Shown: positions 46,319 through 55,598 of the stretch, piece after piece
Position numbering within the stretch: the stretch's first letter is position 1
Layout: the number at the start of each line of letters is the position of its first letter
DNA from: an uncultured Allobosea sp.
GTDB taxonomy: Bacteria > Pseudomonadota > Alphaproteobacteria > Rhizobiales > Beijerinckiaceae
Reading direction: 5' to 3'
DNA: 64,000 nt
Assembly (NCBI RefSeq): GCF_945956895.1
Contig: NZ_CAMFJF010000012.1
Span: forward strand, 1-64,000
The notes under the pieces: generated by a model
The model's database searches: none
Told to the model about the DNA's origin: nothing
The model's input: only the letters and a program-made list of their open reading frames with translations
Program-made: the position numbers and the translations under genes

Positions 46319-48523
46319 ATGAACCTCACCAATTTCCGCTTCGAGACCGACACCGACGGCATCGCCGTCGCGACCTGGGACATGCCGGGCCGCTCGATGA
46401 ACGTCATCACCCCCGAGGGGATGGAAGAGCTCAACCGGATCGTCGACAAGGTCGCGGGCGATGAAGCCATCAAGGGCTGCGTCATCACCTCCGGCAAGGA
46501 GAGCTTCTCCGGCGGCGCCGACCTGACCATGCTCCAGGGCCTGCGCGACCTCTATGTGAAGCTCGCCAAGGAGAAGGGCGAGGCGGTCGCGATGCAGAGC
46601 TTCTTCGACGAGAGCCGCAAGCTCTCGCTGCTCTATCGCAAGCTCGAAACCTGCGGGAAACCCTTCGCCGCCGCGATCCATGGCGTCTGCCTCGGCGGCG
46701 CCTTCGAGCTCTCGCTGTCGTGCCAGTATCGCGTCGTCTCGGACGATGCCTCGACCCGCGTCGGCCTGCCCGAGATCAAGGTCGGGCTGTTTCCGGGCGC
46801 CGGCGGCACCCAGCGCGTGGCGCGCCTGATGCAGACCGGTGACGCGCTCCAGATGATGTTCAAGGGCGAGCAGGTGAAGGCGCTGCCGGCGCGCAATTCC
46901 GGCCTCGTTCATGCCGTCGTGCCGCGCGCCGACATCGTCCAGAACGCCAAGGACTGGCTCAAGGCCAATCCGCAGGCGACGCAACCCTGGGATCAGAAGG
47001 GCTTCAAGCTGCCCTCCAACAAGGTGCATTCGCCGGCCGGCATGCAGATCTGGCCGCCGGCTAGCGCGATCTACCGCCGCGAGACCAACGACAACTATCC
47101 GGCTGCCCGCGCCATCCTCTCGGCGGTCTATGAGGGCCTTCAGCTCCCGATCGATCTCGGCCTCAAGGTCGAGAGCCGTTACTTCGCCAAGATCCTCAGG
47201 ACGAAGGAGGCGGCGTCGATGATCCGCTCGCTCTTCGTCTCGATGCAGGAGCTGAACAAGGGCGCCCGCCGCCCGGTCGACGTGCCGCCCTCCAAGCTCA
47301 AGAAGGTCGGCGTCATCGGTGCGGGCTTCATGGGCGCCGGCATCGCCTATGTCACGGCGCAGGCGGGCCTTGAGGTCGTGCTCGTTGACCGCGACATCGA
47401 GGCGGCCGAGAAGGGCAAGGCCTATTCGCACAAGCTGGTCTCCGACCAGATCATGAAGGGCCGCGCCAAGACCGCCGATCGCGACGCGCTGCTCGGCCGC
47501 ATCAAGGCCTCGGCCGACTATCCCGATCTCAAGGGCTGCGACCTGATCGTCGAGGCGGTGTTCGAGGATCCGAAGGTCAAGGCCGAGGTCATCGCCAAGG
47601 TCGAGGCCGTCGTCGGCCCGCGCACCATCTTCGGCTCCAACACCTCCACTTTGCCCATCACCGGCCTCGCCCAGACCAGCCAGCGCCCGAAGAACTTCAT
47701 CGGCATCCATTTCTTCTCGCCGGTCGAGAAGATGCTGCTGGTCGAGGTCATCATGGCCAAGAAGACCGGCAAGAAGGCGCTCGCCATGGCGCTGGACTTC
47801 GTCCGCGCCATCAAGAAGACGCCGATCGTCGTCAACGACACCCGCGGCTTCTACGCCAATCGCTGCGTCGGCAACTACATCCGCGAAGGCCATCTGATGC
47901 TGATGGAGGGCGTGCCGCCGGCGATGATCGAGGCTGCCGGCAAGCAGGCCGGCATGCCGGTCGGCCCGCTCTCGCTCAACGACGAGGTCGCGGTCGATCT
48001 CGCCTATAAGGTGCTGAAGGCGACCAAGGCCCAGCTCGGCGAGGGCGCGGTCGATCCGGCGCAGGAGAAGCTGCTCGCCGACATGGTCGAGAAGCATGGC
48101 CGCCTCGGCCGCAAGAACCGCAAGGGCTTCTACGATTATCCGGAAGCCGGACCGAAGCGGCTCTGGCCGGGCCTCGCCGATCTCGTCGGCAAGCGCCTCG
48201 ATCCCGACAGCGTCGACATGGAGGAGCTGAAGCAACGCCTCCTGGTGACGCAGGCGCTCGAAGCCGCGAAGACCTATGAGGAGGGCGTCGTCACCGATCC
48301 GCGCGAGGCCGATGTCGGCTCGATCATCGGCTTCGGCTTTGCGCCTTACTCGGGCGGCACGCTCTCCTATATCGACAACATGGGCGCGGCGGCCTTCGTG
48401 AAGCTCTGCGAGAAGCTGGCCAAGGCCCATGGCGAGCGCTTCAAGCCGAACCGCCTGCTGAAGCGCATGGCCAAGACCGGCGAGAGCTTCTACGGCGCTG
48501 CGGAAAAGAAGGCGGCGGCCTGA
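46319..48523 (+). CDS. fadJ: Enoyl-CoA hydratase / 3-hydroxyacyl-CoA dehydrogenase fusion
   Basis: A multifunctional beta-oxidation protein of 734 residues. The N-terminal crotonase domain (1-200) has GKESFSGGADLTML and HGVCLGGAFELSLSCQYRV (core only cited). The NAD-binding dehydrogenase domain begins with KKVGVIGAGFMGAGIAYVTA, with SNTSTLPITGLA and GIHFFSPVEKMLLVEV, and the C-terminal domains end the protein. It hydrates 2-enoyl-CoA and oxidises the 3-hydroxy product. ATG with GGAGGGACC. Naming as fadJ/fadB-like is by architecture. Confidence 0.94.
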   Translation: MNLTNFRFETDTDGIAVATWDMPGRSMNVITPEGMEELNRIVDKVAGDEAIKGCVITSGKESFSGGADLTMLQGLRDLYVKLAKEKGEAVAMQSFFDESRKLSLLYRKLETCGKPFAAAIHGVCLGGAFELSLSCQYRVVSDDASTRVGLPEIKVGLFPGAGGTQRVARLMQTGDALQMMFKGEQVKALPARNSGLVHAVVPRADIVQNAKDWLKANPQATQPWDQKGFKLPSNKVHSPAGMQIWPPASAIYRRETNDNYPAARAILSAVYEGLQLPIDLGLKVESRYFAKILRTKEAASMIRSLFVSMQELNKGARRPVDVPPSKLKKVGVIGAGFMGAGIAYVTAQAGLEVVLVDRDIEAAEKGKAYSHKLVSDQIMKGRAKTADRDALLGRIKASADYPDLKGCDLIVEAVFEDPKVKAEVIAKVEAVVGPRTIFGSNTSTLPITGLAQTSQRPKNFIGIHFFSPVEKMLLVEVIMAKKTGKKALAMALDFVRAIKKTPIVVNDTRGFYANRCVGNYIREGHLMLMEGVPPAMIEAAGKQAGMPVGPLSLNDEVAVDLAYKVLKATKAQLGEGAVDPAQEKLLADMVEKHGRLGRKNRKGFYDYPEAGPKRLWPGLADLVGKRLDPDSVDMEELKQRLLVTQALEAAKTYEEGVVTDPREADVGSIIGFGFAPYSGGTLSYIDNMGAAAFVKLCEKLAKAHGERFKPNRLLKRMAKTGESFYGAAEKKAAA

Positions 48524-48537
48524 GCAGGCGGCCCGCC

Positions 48538-49032
48538 ATGGCCATAAGGCCGATCATCCGCTTTCCCGATCCGCGCCTGCGTGTGGCGGCCGAGCCTGTC
48601 ACACGCTTCGACGCGGATTTGCGCGCGCTCGCCGACGATCTGCTCGACACGATGCGGGAGGCGCCCGGCGTGGGCATCACGGCTCCGCATCTTGGCCTGC
48701 CTCTGCGACTCGTCGTGCTGGAACTGGCGCCGGGGGAGGTCGGGGTCTACGTCAATCCGACGGTGCTCGAGGTTTCCGCCGACACGATCCGCCATGTCGA
48801 AGGCAGCGTCTCTATGCCGGGCGTGACCGAGGAGATCGAGCGGCCGGCGCGCGTGACGGTTCGCTATCGCGATCTCGACGGCATCGAGCGGATCGAGCCG
48901 GCCGAGGGGTTCCGCGCCGTCTGCCATCAGCACGAGATCGACCAGCTCGACGGCATCTTCTGGATCGACCGCCTGTCGCGGCTCAAGCGCGACAGGCTGA
49001 TTGCGCGGTACAACAAGCTGCGGCGGGGGTAG
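48538..49032 (+). CDS. Peptide deformylase-like paralogue lacking metal ligands
   Basis: 164 residues with the full deformylase fold, but the three signature motifs are altered. Motif 1 is GVGITAPH (His51 for Gln), motif 2 is EGSVSMPG with Ser90 where the metal-binding Cys belongs, and motif 3 is HEIDQ with Gln136 instead of the second His ligand; His132 and Glu133 remain. Classical N-formyl-methionine removal is therefore unlikely without another metal geometry. I recall similar altered paralogues in other Rhizobiales. Starts 14 bp after fadJ with AGGCGG and may share its transcript. Confidence 0.85.
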   Translation: MAIRPIIRFPDPRLRVAAEPVTRFDADLRALADDLLDTMREAPGVGITAPHLGLPLRLVVLELAPGEVGVYVNPTVLEVSADTIRHVEGSVSMPGVTEEIERPARVTVRYRDLDGIERIEPAEGFRAVCHQHEIDQLDGIFWIDRLSRLKRDRLIARYNKLRRG

Positions 49033-49056
49033 CGAGGACCCCTTCGGGGGCGTGCC

Positions 49057-49157
49057 GTCATGCTCGGGCTTGACCCGAGCATCTCCAGACGCGGAGGCTC
49101 CCGAACTCGTCCTGCATGAGCTTCTCGGGTCACCGCTGCGCGGCGCCCGAGAATGAC
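49057..49157. repeat. Palindromic intergenic repeat, GTCATGCTCGGG variant
   Basis: Starts GTCATGCTCGGGCTTGACCC and ends GCGCGGCGCCCGAGAATGAC; the arms are imperfectly complementary. It lies between the convergent deformylase-like and transaminase genes. The left arm matches the short palindrome at 34936. Confidence 0.8.
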
Positions 49158-49175
49158 GGCTTGATAGCGGCGCCC

Positions 49176-50516
49176 TCAGTTCGCGACCGACCGGATCACC
49201 TGGCGCAGCTTGCCGATCAGTTCGTCCACCTGCGACTCCGTGATGATCAGCGGCGGCGAGAAGGCGATCGTATCGGCGGCGGTGCGGATCATCAGCCCTT
49301 CCTCATGGAAGGCGCGTTCGATGAATTCGTAGCCGCGCTTGCCGGGACCTTCCGCGCGTGGGGCGAGGTCGATGGCGCCGACCATGCCGAGTGTGCGGAT
49401 GTCGACGACGTTCGGCTCGCCCTTCAGGCTCATCACGGCGTCGGCCCAGGCGCCTTCCATGGCGCGCGCCCGCTCGAACAGGCCTTCGTCGCGGTAGATG
49501 TCGAGCGATGCCAGGCAGGCGGCGGCGGCCAGCGGATGGCCCGAATAGGTGTAGCCGTGGAACAGCTCGATGACATTGTCCGGGCCGCCCATGAAGGCGT
49601 CGTAGATATGCTTGCGCACGATCACGCCACCCATCGGCACCGTGCCGGAAGTCACGCCCTTGGCGAAGGTGATCATGTCGGGGATCACGCCGTAACGCTC
49701 GGCGGCGAAGGCGAAGCCGAGACGCCCGAAGCCGGTGATCACCTCGTCGAAGATCAAGAGGATGCCGTGCTTGTCGCAGATCTCGCGCAGGCGCTTGAGA
49801 TAGCCCTTCGGCGGCGGCAGCGCGCCGGTCGAGCCGGCCATCGGCTCGACGATCACGGCTGCGATGGTCGAGGCGTCGTGCAGGGCGACGATGCGCTCCA
49901 GGTCATCGGCGAAATGCGCGCCGTAGTCCGGCTCGCCCTTGCTGAAGGCCTGCTTCTCGCGGTCATAGGTGTGGGCGAGGTGGTCGACGCCGGTGAGCAG
50001 CGAGCCGAAGAACTTGCGGTTGTTCGACATGCCGCCGACCGAGATGCCGCCGAAGCCGACGCCGTGATAGCCGCGCTCGCGCCCGATCAGGCGGGTCTTG
50101 GCGGCCTTTCCCGAGACGTTCCAGTAGGCCAGCGCGATCTTGAGCGCCGAATCGGCCGCTTCCGAACCCGAGCCGGCGAAGAAGACATGGTCGAGATCGC
50201 CCGGCGCCAGCGCCGCGATCCGCGCCGCGGCGGCGAAGACCTTGGGGTGGCCGTACTGGAAGGACGGGGCGTAGTCGAGGTCGCGCGCCTGGGCCTGGAT
50301 CGCCTGGATGATCGGCTCGCGGGCATGGCCGGCATTGCAGCACCACAGGCCGGCCGTGCCGTCCATGACCTGCTTGTTGTCGGGCGTGTAGTAGAACATG
50401 CCCTCGGCGCGCGCGACCATGCGCGGGTTCTTCTTGAACGACCGGTTGGCCGTGAACGGCATCCAGTAGGCTTCGAGGTCGTTCGGCGTGGCGATGGCGG
50501 AGGATGCTGACGTCAT
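49176..50516 (-). CDS. Class III aminotransferase, omega-amino acid:pyruvate type
   Basis: 446 residues. The N-terminus LEAYWMPFTANRSFKKNPRM is characteristic of beta-alanine/omega-amino acid:pyruvate transaminases. The PLP lysine is in MITFAKGVTSGTVPMGG, with upstream FAGSGSEAADSALKIA and IFDEVITGFGRLG. It transfers the amino group of beta-alanine or similar amines to pyruvate. Transcribed away from the regulator-like TPR gene with 179 bp between them. Confidence 0.92.
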   Translation of the reverse strand: MTSASSAIATPNDLEAYWMPFTANRSFKKNPRMVARAEGMFYYTPDNKQVMDGTAGLWCCNAGHAREPIIQAIQAQARDLDYAPSFQYGHPKVFAAAARIAALAPGDLDHVFFAGSGSEAADSALKIALAYWNVSGKAAKTRLIGRERGYHGVGFGGISVGGMSNNRKFFGSLLTGVDHLAHTYDREKQAFSKGEPDYGAHFADDLERIVALHDASTIAAVIVEPMAGSTGALPPPKGYLKRLREICDKHGILLIFDEVITGFGRLGFAFAAERYGVIPDMITFAKGVTSGTVPMGGVIVRKHIYDAFMGGPDNVIELFHGYTYSGHPLAAAACLASLDIYRDEGLFERARAMEGAWADAVMSLKGEPNVVDIRTLGMVGAIDLAPRAEGPGKRGYEFIERAFHEEGLMIRTAADTIAFSPPLIITESQVDELIGKLRQVIRSVAN

Positions 50517-50695
50517 TCGAAGACCCCTGTGGATTAACCTTGGTTCAAGCTAGCAGGAGCAACCGGCCTGTAAATCGCCATCATGGCGCCCCAAGGCTGC
50601 GTCCCACGGATGACGGCTGGAGCCCGCTTGTGGGTGACGTTAGGTCGCCAATGGCGTAAACTCCCCAGAAGGGGGCGCAAACTGAACGGACCCCG

Positions 50696-52453
50696 ATGGT
50701 GGAAGGCGCTGATGATCCTGGACGGCTGGACGTTCGAGCCGCGGCGATCATTCGCGCGGGTCTCGACCGCGTCCTCGTCTCGGACGCCTTTCGCGCCGCC
50801 CCCCAGCTTTCGGCGTTCCTGAATTTCGTCGTCGAGCGCACGGTGGAAGGCCGCGCGGCCGAGCTCAAGGGCTATACGATCGCGGTCGAGGGGCTTGGTC
50901 GGCCAGCCGATTTCAATCCGCAGCTCGATCCGATCGTCCGCGTCGAGGCCGGTCGGCTGAGGCGGGCGCTGGCGCAATATTACGCCGGCGAAGGCCGCGA
51001 CGACCCCGTTCAGATCTCGATGCCGGTCGGCGGCTATGTTCCGGTCTTCACATGGTTCGGCGGCGAGGGGAACCGGGGCGCCTTCGAGGCCTCTGATGAG
51101 GCGCCCGAGCCGGATCGGCGTGCGGCGCGCCGTTGGGCTGGCCTGACTTTTGTCGCGCTGACGCTCGGCCTGCTCGCGCTCGGGTGGTGGTATCTGGCGC
51201 CGCGCGGGCCGCTCGTGTCGGAGGGGCCGAAGCCTGCTGCGGTCAGGCAGGCCGCCGGCGCACGGTCCGAGGTGGCGCCGGGGCTGCGCCTCATGCGCGT
51301 TGCAATCACCATTCCCAGTCCACCGTCCGACACGAGGCTCGCCGCGGTCCTGCGCCGCTTCTCGGCTCTGCTCGTCGACGCCATGGCGCGGTTCGACGAT
51401 CTCGTGACGATCAAGGCGCCGCTGCCCGGCGCAGCCCTCGCCGACGAAGTTGACTACGTCATCGAGATCGATGCTCAGGGCCTCGACAGCGGGGCCGTGG
51501 GGCTTGCCCGCCTGCGCTCCGTCCGGGATGGGCGCATCGTCTGGACGACATCGTCGAGCCGCTCCTCGCTCGCGACGCTTCAGGAGAGCGATCTCGCCGA
51601 GATGGCGCGGCGGCTGGCAACGCGGCTGGCCGAGCCTTTCGGCATCATTCCCGCCGATGCGCGCCAGTCCCTGCCGTCTCCCGCCATCCGCTGCATCCTG
51701 AAGGCGTTCGACGCGCGTCGCGCGATGGTGCCCGAAATGCGCCTCGCAGCACGGCTTTGCCTGTCCCAGCTGGTCGAGCAGGATCCGGGCTTCTATCCGG
51801 CCTGGGCTCACCTCGCGATCATGACGCTGGGCGAGTACGGCGCGGCGCCCGCCGCCCAGGCCGCGGTCCCCCAGGACGACGCTGACATGCCTCGGCCTCC
51901 GCTCGATCGTGCGCTCGCGGCAGCCTTGACAGCACTCCGCCTCGCGCCGTCGAGCGCGCGAGCCTATCAGGCGTTGATGAAAGTGATGCTGCTGCGCGGC
52001 GTGACCGACGAGGCGATCCAGATGGGCAGCGAGGCGCAGACGCGCAACCCCTATGATCCTGAGATCCTGGCCGATGTCGGCGCGATGTATGTCCGGCTCG
52101 ATCGCTCACTCGAAGGGCTGCCGCTGCTGGAGCGTGCGATCTCGCTCAGCGTCGCCCGCCCGACGCGCTACGATTTCTATGCCTTCCTCGGGACCTATCT
52201 CGTAGGCGCCGGAAAACCGTCTGATAATTACGCGGCGATGCTGGCCGCTGATTCCAGCCCTCTCAGCCTGCTTGGCCAAGCGCTCGACGCCGCTGCCGAT
52301 GCCGACCCGGAGAGGCGGGCAAGGGCACTCGCGCGGCTGGCCGAGAAATCCCCTCTTTTTGCACAGGATCCGCGCGCTTTCCTCCAGAGGCGCGGCTTCG
52401 CCGGGCCCGTGATCGACCGGGTCCTGACCGCGCTCGAGCTGAACAAGCCATAA
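50696..52453 (+). CDS. Membrane protein with regulator-like N-domain and TPR-like helices
   Basis: 585 residues. Residues 15-120 form a conserved domain (ELKGYTIAVEGLGRPADFNP, DPIVRVEAGRLRRALAQYY, ISMPVGGYVPVF) that I recognise from the N-terminus of many Bradyrhizobium-type adenylate cyclase/TPR proteins, where it resembles a winged-helix regulator. One transmembrane helix follows (147-167). The rest, probably periplasmic, has an alpha/beta segment and, from about 340 on, TPR-like helices. No cyclase domain is present. Topology resembles CadC/ToxR regulators. ATG with ACGGA. Function unknown. Confidence 0.78.
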   Translation: MVEGADDPGRLDVRAAAIIRAGLDRVLVSDAFRAAPQLSAFLNFVVERTVEGRAAELKGYTIAVEGLGRPADFNPQLDPIVRVEAGRLRRALAQYYAGEGRDDPVQISMPVGGYVPVFTWFGGEGNRGAFEASDEAPEPDRRAARRWAGLTFVALTLGLLALGWWYLAPRGPLVSEGPKPAAVRQAAGARSEVAPGLRLMRVAITIPSPPSDTRLAAVLRRFSALLVDAMARFDDLVTIKAPLPGAALADEVDYVIEIDAQGLDSGAVGLARLRSVRDGRIVWTTSSSRSSLATLQESDLAEMARRLATRLAEPFGIIPADARQSLPSPAIRCILKAFDARRAMVPEMRLAARLCLSQLVEQDPGFYPAWAHLAIMTLGEYGAAPAAQAAVPQDDADMPRPPLDRALAAALTALRLAPSSARAYQALMKVMLLRGVTDEAIQMGSEAQTRNPYDPEILADVGAMYVRLDRSLEGLPLLERAISLSVARPTRYDFYAFLGTYLVGAGKPSDNYAAMLAADSSPLSLLGQALDAAADADPERRARALARLAEKSPLFAQDPRAFLQRRGFAGPVIDRVLTALELNKP

Positions 52454-52592
52454 GCTCCGCGACGGGAATTGCGCCGGATGTGGCGGAACTGAGGCGGATC
52501 GCTCGCTTAACCGCGCCGGCAAGGTTAACCTGTCGCGCAAGACCGTGATTCGTTTCCTCATTCCGATTCCTTGACGTAGCGCGAACGCTGCC

Positions 52593-54098
52593 GTGGCACC
52601 TGCCCGCCTGAAAGCTCTGCATCCTCTCGCTGGCACCGTGACCGGTCTGTCGGCCGGTGCTGCGGTCGCGATCCTGCTTCCGGGCGGGCTCGGCTCGGCG
52701 CTCGGCCTCCTGGCCTCCGGAGCAGGGTTGATGCTGGCGATGCGAGCCTTCGAACAGCGCGGTCTCGCCCGGCACGAGCAGGCCATGGCCGGGCTCGGCG
52801 AGGTCAAGGTCAGGCTCGCCACCAATGCCATCCGCCTCGATGCCCTGTCGCAGCGTGTCGAGCAGATGCCGATGCGGGACGCCGATGCCGCGCCGGCGCG
52901 CGCCGCGATCCATGAATTGACGGCCGAGGTCGGCCTGCTCGGCGACCTGATCCATCAGGTCGCGACGACCCTTGCCGATCATGAGAACGTCCTGGCGCGC
53001 CTGCCGGAGCCTGCCGCTGCCGCGCCCCCTGCGGCGGCGCCTGAAGTGGTGCTCGATCCGGAAGCCGCGCGTCGGGCGCGGGCGGACAAGCTTGCGGCCG
53101 AACGTGCCGCTGCCGCCGCTGCCGAGCGGGAGGAAGCCGAGGCCGAGCGGGCAGCCCTGATCGGCAAGGCTCTCGGCGAAGGCCGGATCGAGGTCCATCT
53201 CCAGCCGATCGTCTCGCTGCCGCAGCGCCGGACCAGCGGCTATGAGGCGCTGGCGCGCCTGCGGCTGGACGAGAGCACGCTGCTCCTGCCGCATGAATTC
53301 ATCGAGACCGTCGAGACGCGAGGCTTCGGTCCGACGCTCGACGCTCTCGTCCTGACGCGAGCCCTGGCGATCGCGCGCCATCTCGGCTCGAAGGATGGCG
53401 GCATCTTCGTCTCCTGCAATTTCAGCCGCGCGACCTGGGGGTCGTCGCGGGCGCTGGCGACCTTGACCCGCATCCTCGACAAATATCGCGAGCATTCCGG
53501 GCACCTCGTCATCGAGATGCCGCAGGCGGTGTTCCGCGAGCTCGATCCGACCAGCCTCGGCCTGCTCGGCGCGATGTCGGCGAACGGCGTGCGTTTCGCG
53601 CTCGACCAACTGGTCGATTTGCGCCTCGATCCGCGCGCCCTGTTCGATCGGGGCATCCGTTTCGTGAAGGCGCCCGCCGCCTTGCTGCAGGCTCATGTCG
53701 AGGGGCGCATCCACAGCGATATCGATGCCGGCGACCTCGCGGCCCTGCTGGCTCGCATGTCGATTACCCTCGTGGCCGATCAGGTCGAGGACAATCCGGC
53801 CGCTGCCGACATGATCGAGCTAGGTGCCACGATGGGGCAGGGGCTGGCCTTCTCGCCGCCACGCCCGGTCAAGCCCGAGGTCTTCGCCGAGCCGGAGCCT
53901 ACGCCCGCGCCTGCCGCAGCTGCCGCGCCACTGCCGGTGCCGGCCGAGGCCGCGCGCCCGCCGCAGAACATCGTCGATCGATTGCTCGGCCAGGACAGGC
54001 GCGTGCCGGCCCCGCCCGCGCTTCCGGAAGCCGCGCCGCAGGAAGCGCGCCCCGAACGGCTGCCGTTCCGGGCCGTGCTGCGCCGCGCCAGCGCCTGA
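52593..54098 (+). CDS. TipF-like membrane protein with degenerate EAL domain
   Basis: 501 residues: two N-terminal hydrophobic segments (about 11-50), a coiled coil (50-190) and an EAL domain (190-425), then a Pro/Ala-rich tail. The EAL motif residues E218, N276, E308 and K359 are kept, but the DD metal pair reads D338-Q339 and the AEG motif reads ADQ (396). It is probably not an active c-di-GMP phosphodiesterase and more likely binds it. The architecture matches Caulobacter TipF, which positions the flagellum. Start GTG with a weak ribosome site. Confidence 0.72.
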   Translation: MAPARLKALHPLAGTVTGLSAGAAVAILLPGGLGSALGLLASGAGLMLAMRAFEQRGLARHEQAMAGLGEVKVRLATNAIRLDALSQRVEQMPMRDADAAPARAAIHELTAEVGLLGDLIHQVATTLADHENVLARLPEPAAAAPPAAAPEVVLDPEAARRARADKLAAERAAAAAAEREEAEAERAALIGKALGEGRIEVHLQPIVSLPQRRTSGYEALARLRLDESTLLLPHEFIETVETRGFGPTLDALVLTRALAIARHLGSKDGGIFVSCNFSRATWGSSRALATLTRILDKYREHSGHLVIEMPQAVFRELDPTSLGLLGAMSANGVRFALDQLVDLRLDPRALFDRGIRFVKAPAALLQAHVEGRIHSDIDAGDLAALLARMSITLVADQVEDNPAAADMIELGATMGQGLAFSPPRPVKPEVFAEPEPTPAPAAAAAPLPVPAEAARPPQNIVDRLLGQDRRVPAPPALPEAAPQEARPERLPFRAVLRRASA

Positions 54099-54211
54099 CG
54101 CGCGGCCGTCTCCCGCGCTCTCCGGTTCCGCTTCCGACGAATCCCGTCTAGATCAGGCTTTGTCGTGGGGCGGCGCTCGCTTGCCTCATTTAGCCGCCGG
54201 AGATCGAGACA

Positions 54212-55081
54212 GTGTCGCCATCGGGGATCGCTTCCACCCTTCCGCTTTCGGGCTTCTCCGAGGTTGCGGATCGTTTCGATCTCTGCCTGTGCGATGTCTG
54301 GGGCGTGGTCCATAATGGCGTCGCCGCCTATCGCGATGCGGTCGCCGCGCTGATGCGGATGCGCGAGCAAGGCATCAGCGTTGTGCTCGTCACCAACGCG
54401 CCGCGCCCGGCGGATGTGATCATCGGCCAGCTCGATGGGTTCGCCGTGCCGCGCGAAGCCTGGGATGCGATCGTCACGTCAGGCGATGTCTGCCGCTCAC
54501 TCATCCGCGAGCGCGCCGGCCAGCCGATGTATCGGCTCGGACCCGATCGGGACCTGCCGCTGATCGCTGGGCTCGACGTGCGCGAGACCTCCCCCGACGA
54601 GGCAGCCTACGTGCTCTGCACCGGCCTGTTCGACGACGAGAGGGATACGGCGGCGAGCTATGCCGACCTGCTCGCCGGCTTTGCTGCGCGCGGGCTCCCG
54701 CTGATCTGCGCCAATCCCGACCTCGTGGTCGAGCGCGGCGGGTGCATCATTCCCTGCGCCGGCTCGGTCGCGCTCGCCTATGAGGAGATCGGCGGCCGGG
54801 CGATCTATGCCGGCAAGCCGCATCGGCCGATCTATGAGGCGGCGGTGGCGGCGGCCGAGAAGGCGCGCGGCGCCGCGATTGCCCGCGACCGGATCTGCGC
54901 GGTGGGCGATGCGATCCGCACCGACATCGCTGGCGCTGACGCTTTCGGCGCAGCCGGCATTATGGTGCTGGCCGGCATCCACGCCCAGGATCTGATGGAA
55001 GCGTCATGGGAGGAGCGTCACGGCTGGTTCGGCCGGCAGACGCATCGCCCGGCCTATGCGATGCCGCATCTGGTGTGGTGA
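54212..55081 (+). CDS. HAD-superfamily hydrolase, TIGR01459 / NagD-like
   Basis: 289 residues of the HAD-IIA subgroup. Motif I is atypical: CLCDVWGVVHNG, with the nucleophile Asp followed by Val-Trp. SVVLVTNAPRP provides the Thr/Asn motif II, AGKPHRPIYEAAV the Lys and GDAIRTDIAGADAFG the Asp pair. It likely dephosphorylates a small sugar or nucleotide phosphate; the substrate is unknown. GTG start with GGAGATCG. This gene commonly lies near ribF and ileS in alphaproteobacteria, as here. Confidence 0.9.
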   Translation: MSPSGIASTLPLSGFSEVADRFDLCLCDVWGVVHNGVAAYRDAVAALMRMREQGISVVLVTNAPRPADVIIGQLDGFAVPREAWDAIVTSGDVCRSLIRERAGQPMYRLGPDRDLPLIAGLDVRETSPDEAAYVLCTGLFDDERDTAASYADLLAGFAARGLPLICANPDLVVERGGCIIPCAGSVALAYEEIGGRAIYAGKPHRPIYEAAVAAAEKARGAAIARDRICAVGDAIRTDIAGADAFGAAGIMVLAGIHAQDLMEASWEERHGWFGRQTHRPAYAMPHLVW

Positions 55082-55087
55082 TAACGG

Positions 55088-55474
55088 TCAGGCCGCAGCG
55101 CAGACCGATTCGATCTTCGTCTTAAGCGTCTGCGCGTTGAACGGCTTGACGATGTAGTTGCTGACGCCGGCCTTCTTGGCGGCGACGACGTTCTCGGTCT
55201 TCGATTCGGCCGTGACGATGATGAACGGCGTTTCCGACAGCGCCGTCTCCTCGCGGACCTTCTGCAGCAGCTCGAAGCCGCTCATCGGCTCCATGTTCCA
55301 GTCGGAGATGACCAGACCGTATTTTTTGTCGCGCATCTTCAGGATGGCCGTCGAGCCGTCCGAGGCGTCGTCGACATTCTCGAAACCGAGCTGCTTCAGC
55401 AGGTTGCGGATGATGCGGACCATCGTCTGGTAGTCGTCGACGACGAGGATCGGCATGGACGGGTCGAGAGCCAT
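55088..55474 (-). CDS. CheY-type single-domain response regulator
   Basis: 128 residues, one receiver domain. The acidic pair is D13/D14, the phosphoacceptor D58 (VISDWNME), the switch Thr T88 (IVTAES) and the conserved Lys K110 (YIVKPF); all are in place. In this group such proteins carry signals to the flagellar motor. No CheA or other chemotaxis gene is in the window, though the TipF-like gene is 1 kb away. ATG with TGGAG. The long upstream frame extension is not real; it runs into the repeat element. Confidence 0.92.
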   Translation of the reverse strand: MALDPSMPILVVDDYQTMVRIIRNLLKQLGFENVDDASDGSTAILKMRDKKYGLVISDWNMEPMSGFELLQKVREETALSETPFIIVTAESKTENVVAAKKAGVSNYIVKPFNAQTLKTKIESVCAAA

Positions 55475-55598
55475 TCTGGTGCTCCAGGCATGATGGTCGC
55501 GGTGCTGGGAGATACCAGCACCGTGCCGCTCGCCGAGTTGATAGCTGCGGCGTCTTGCGAACCGGTTAATCCGATTGCGGACTGACGCAAGGGGAGTA

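Noticed and set aside
46229-48430. A 733-residue minus-strand frame opposite fadJ
   Set aside because: Antisense shadow with Asp/Arg/Leu-rich meaningless sequence; the plus frame has all crotonase and dehydrogenase motifs.
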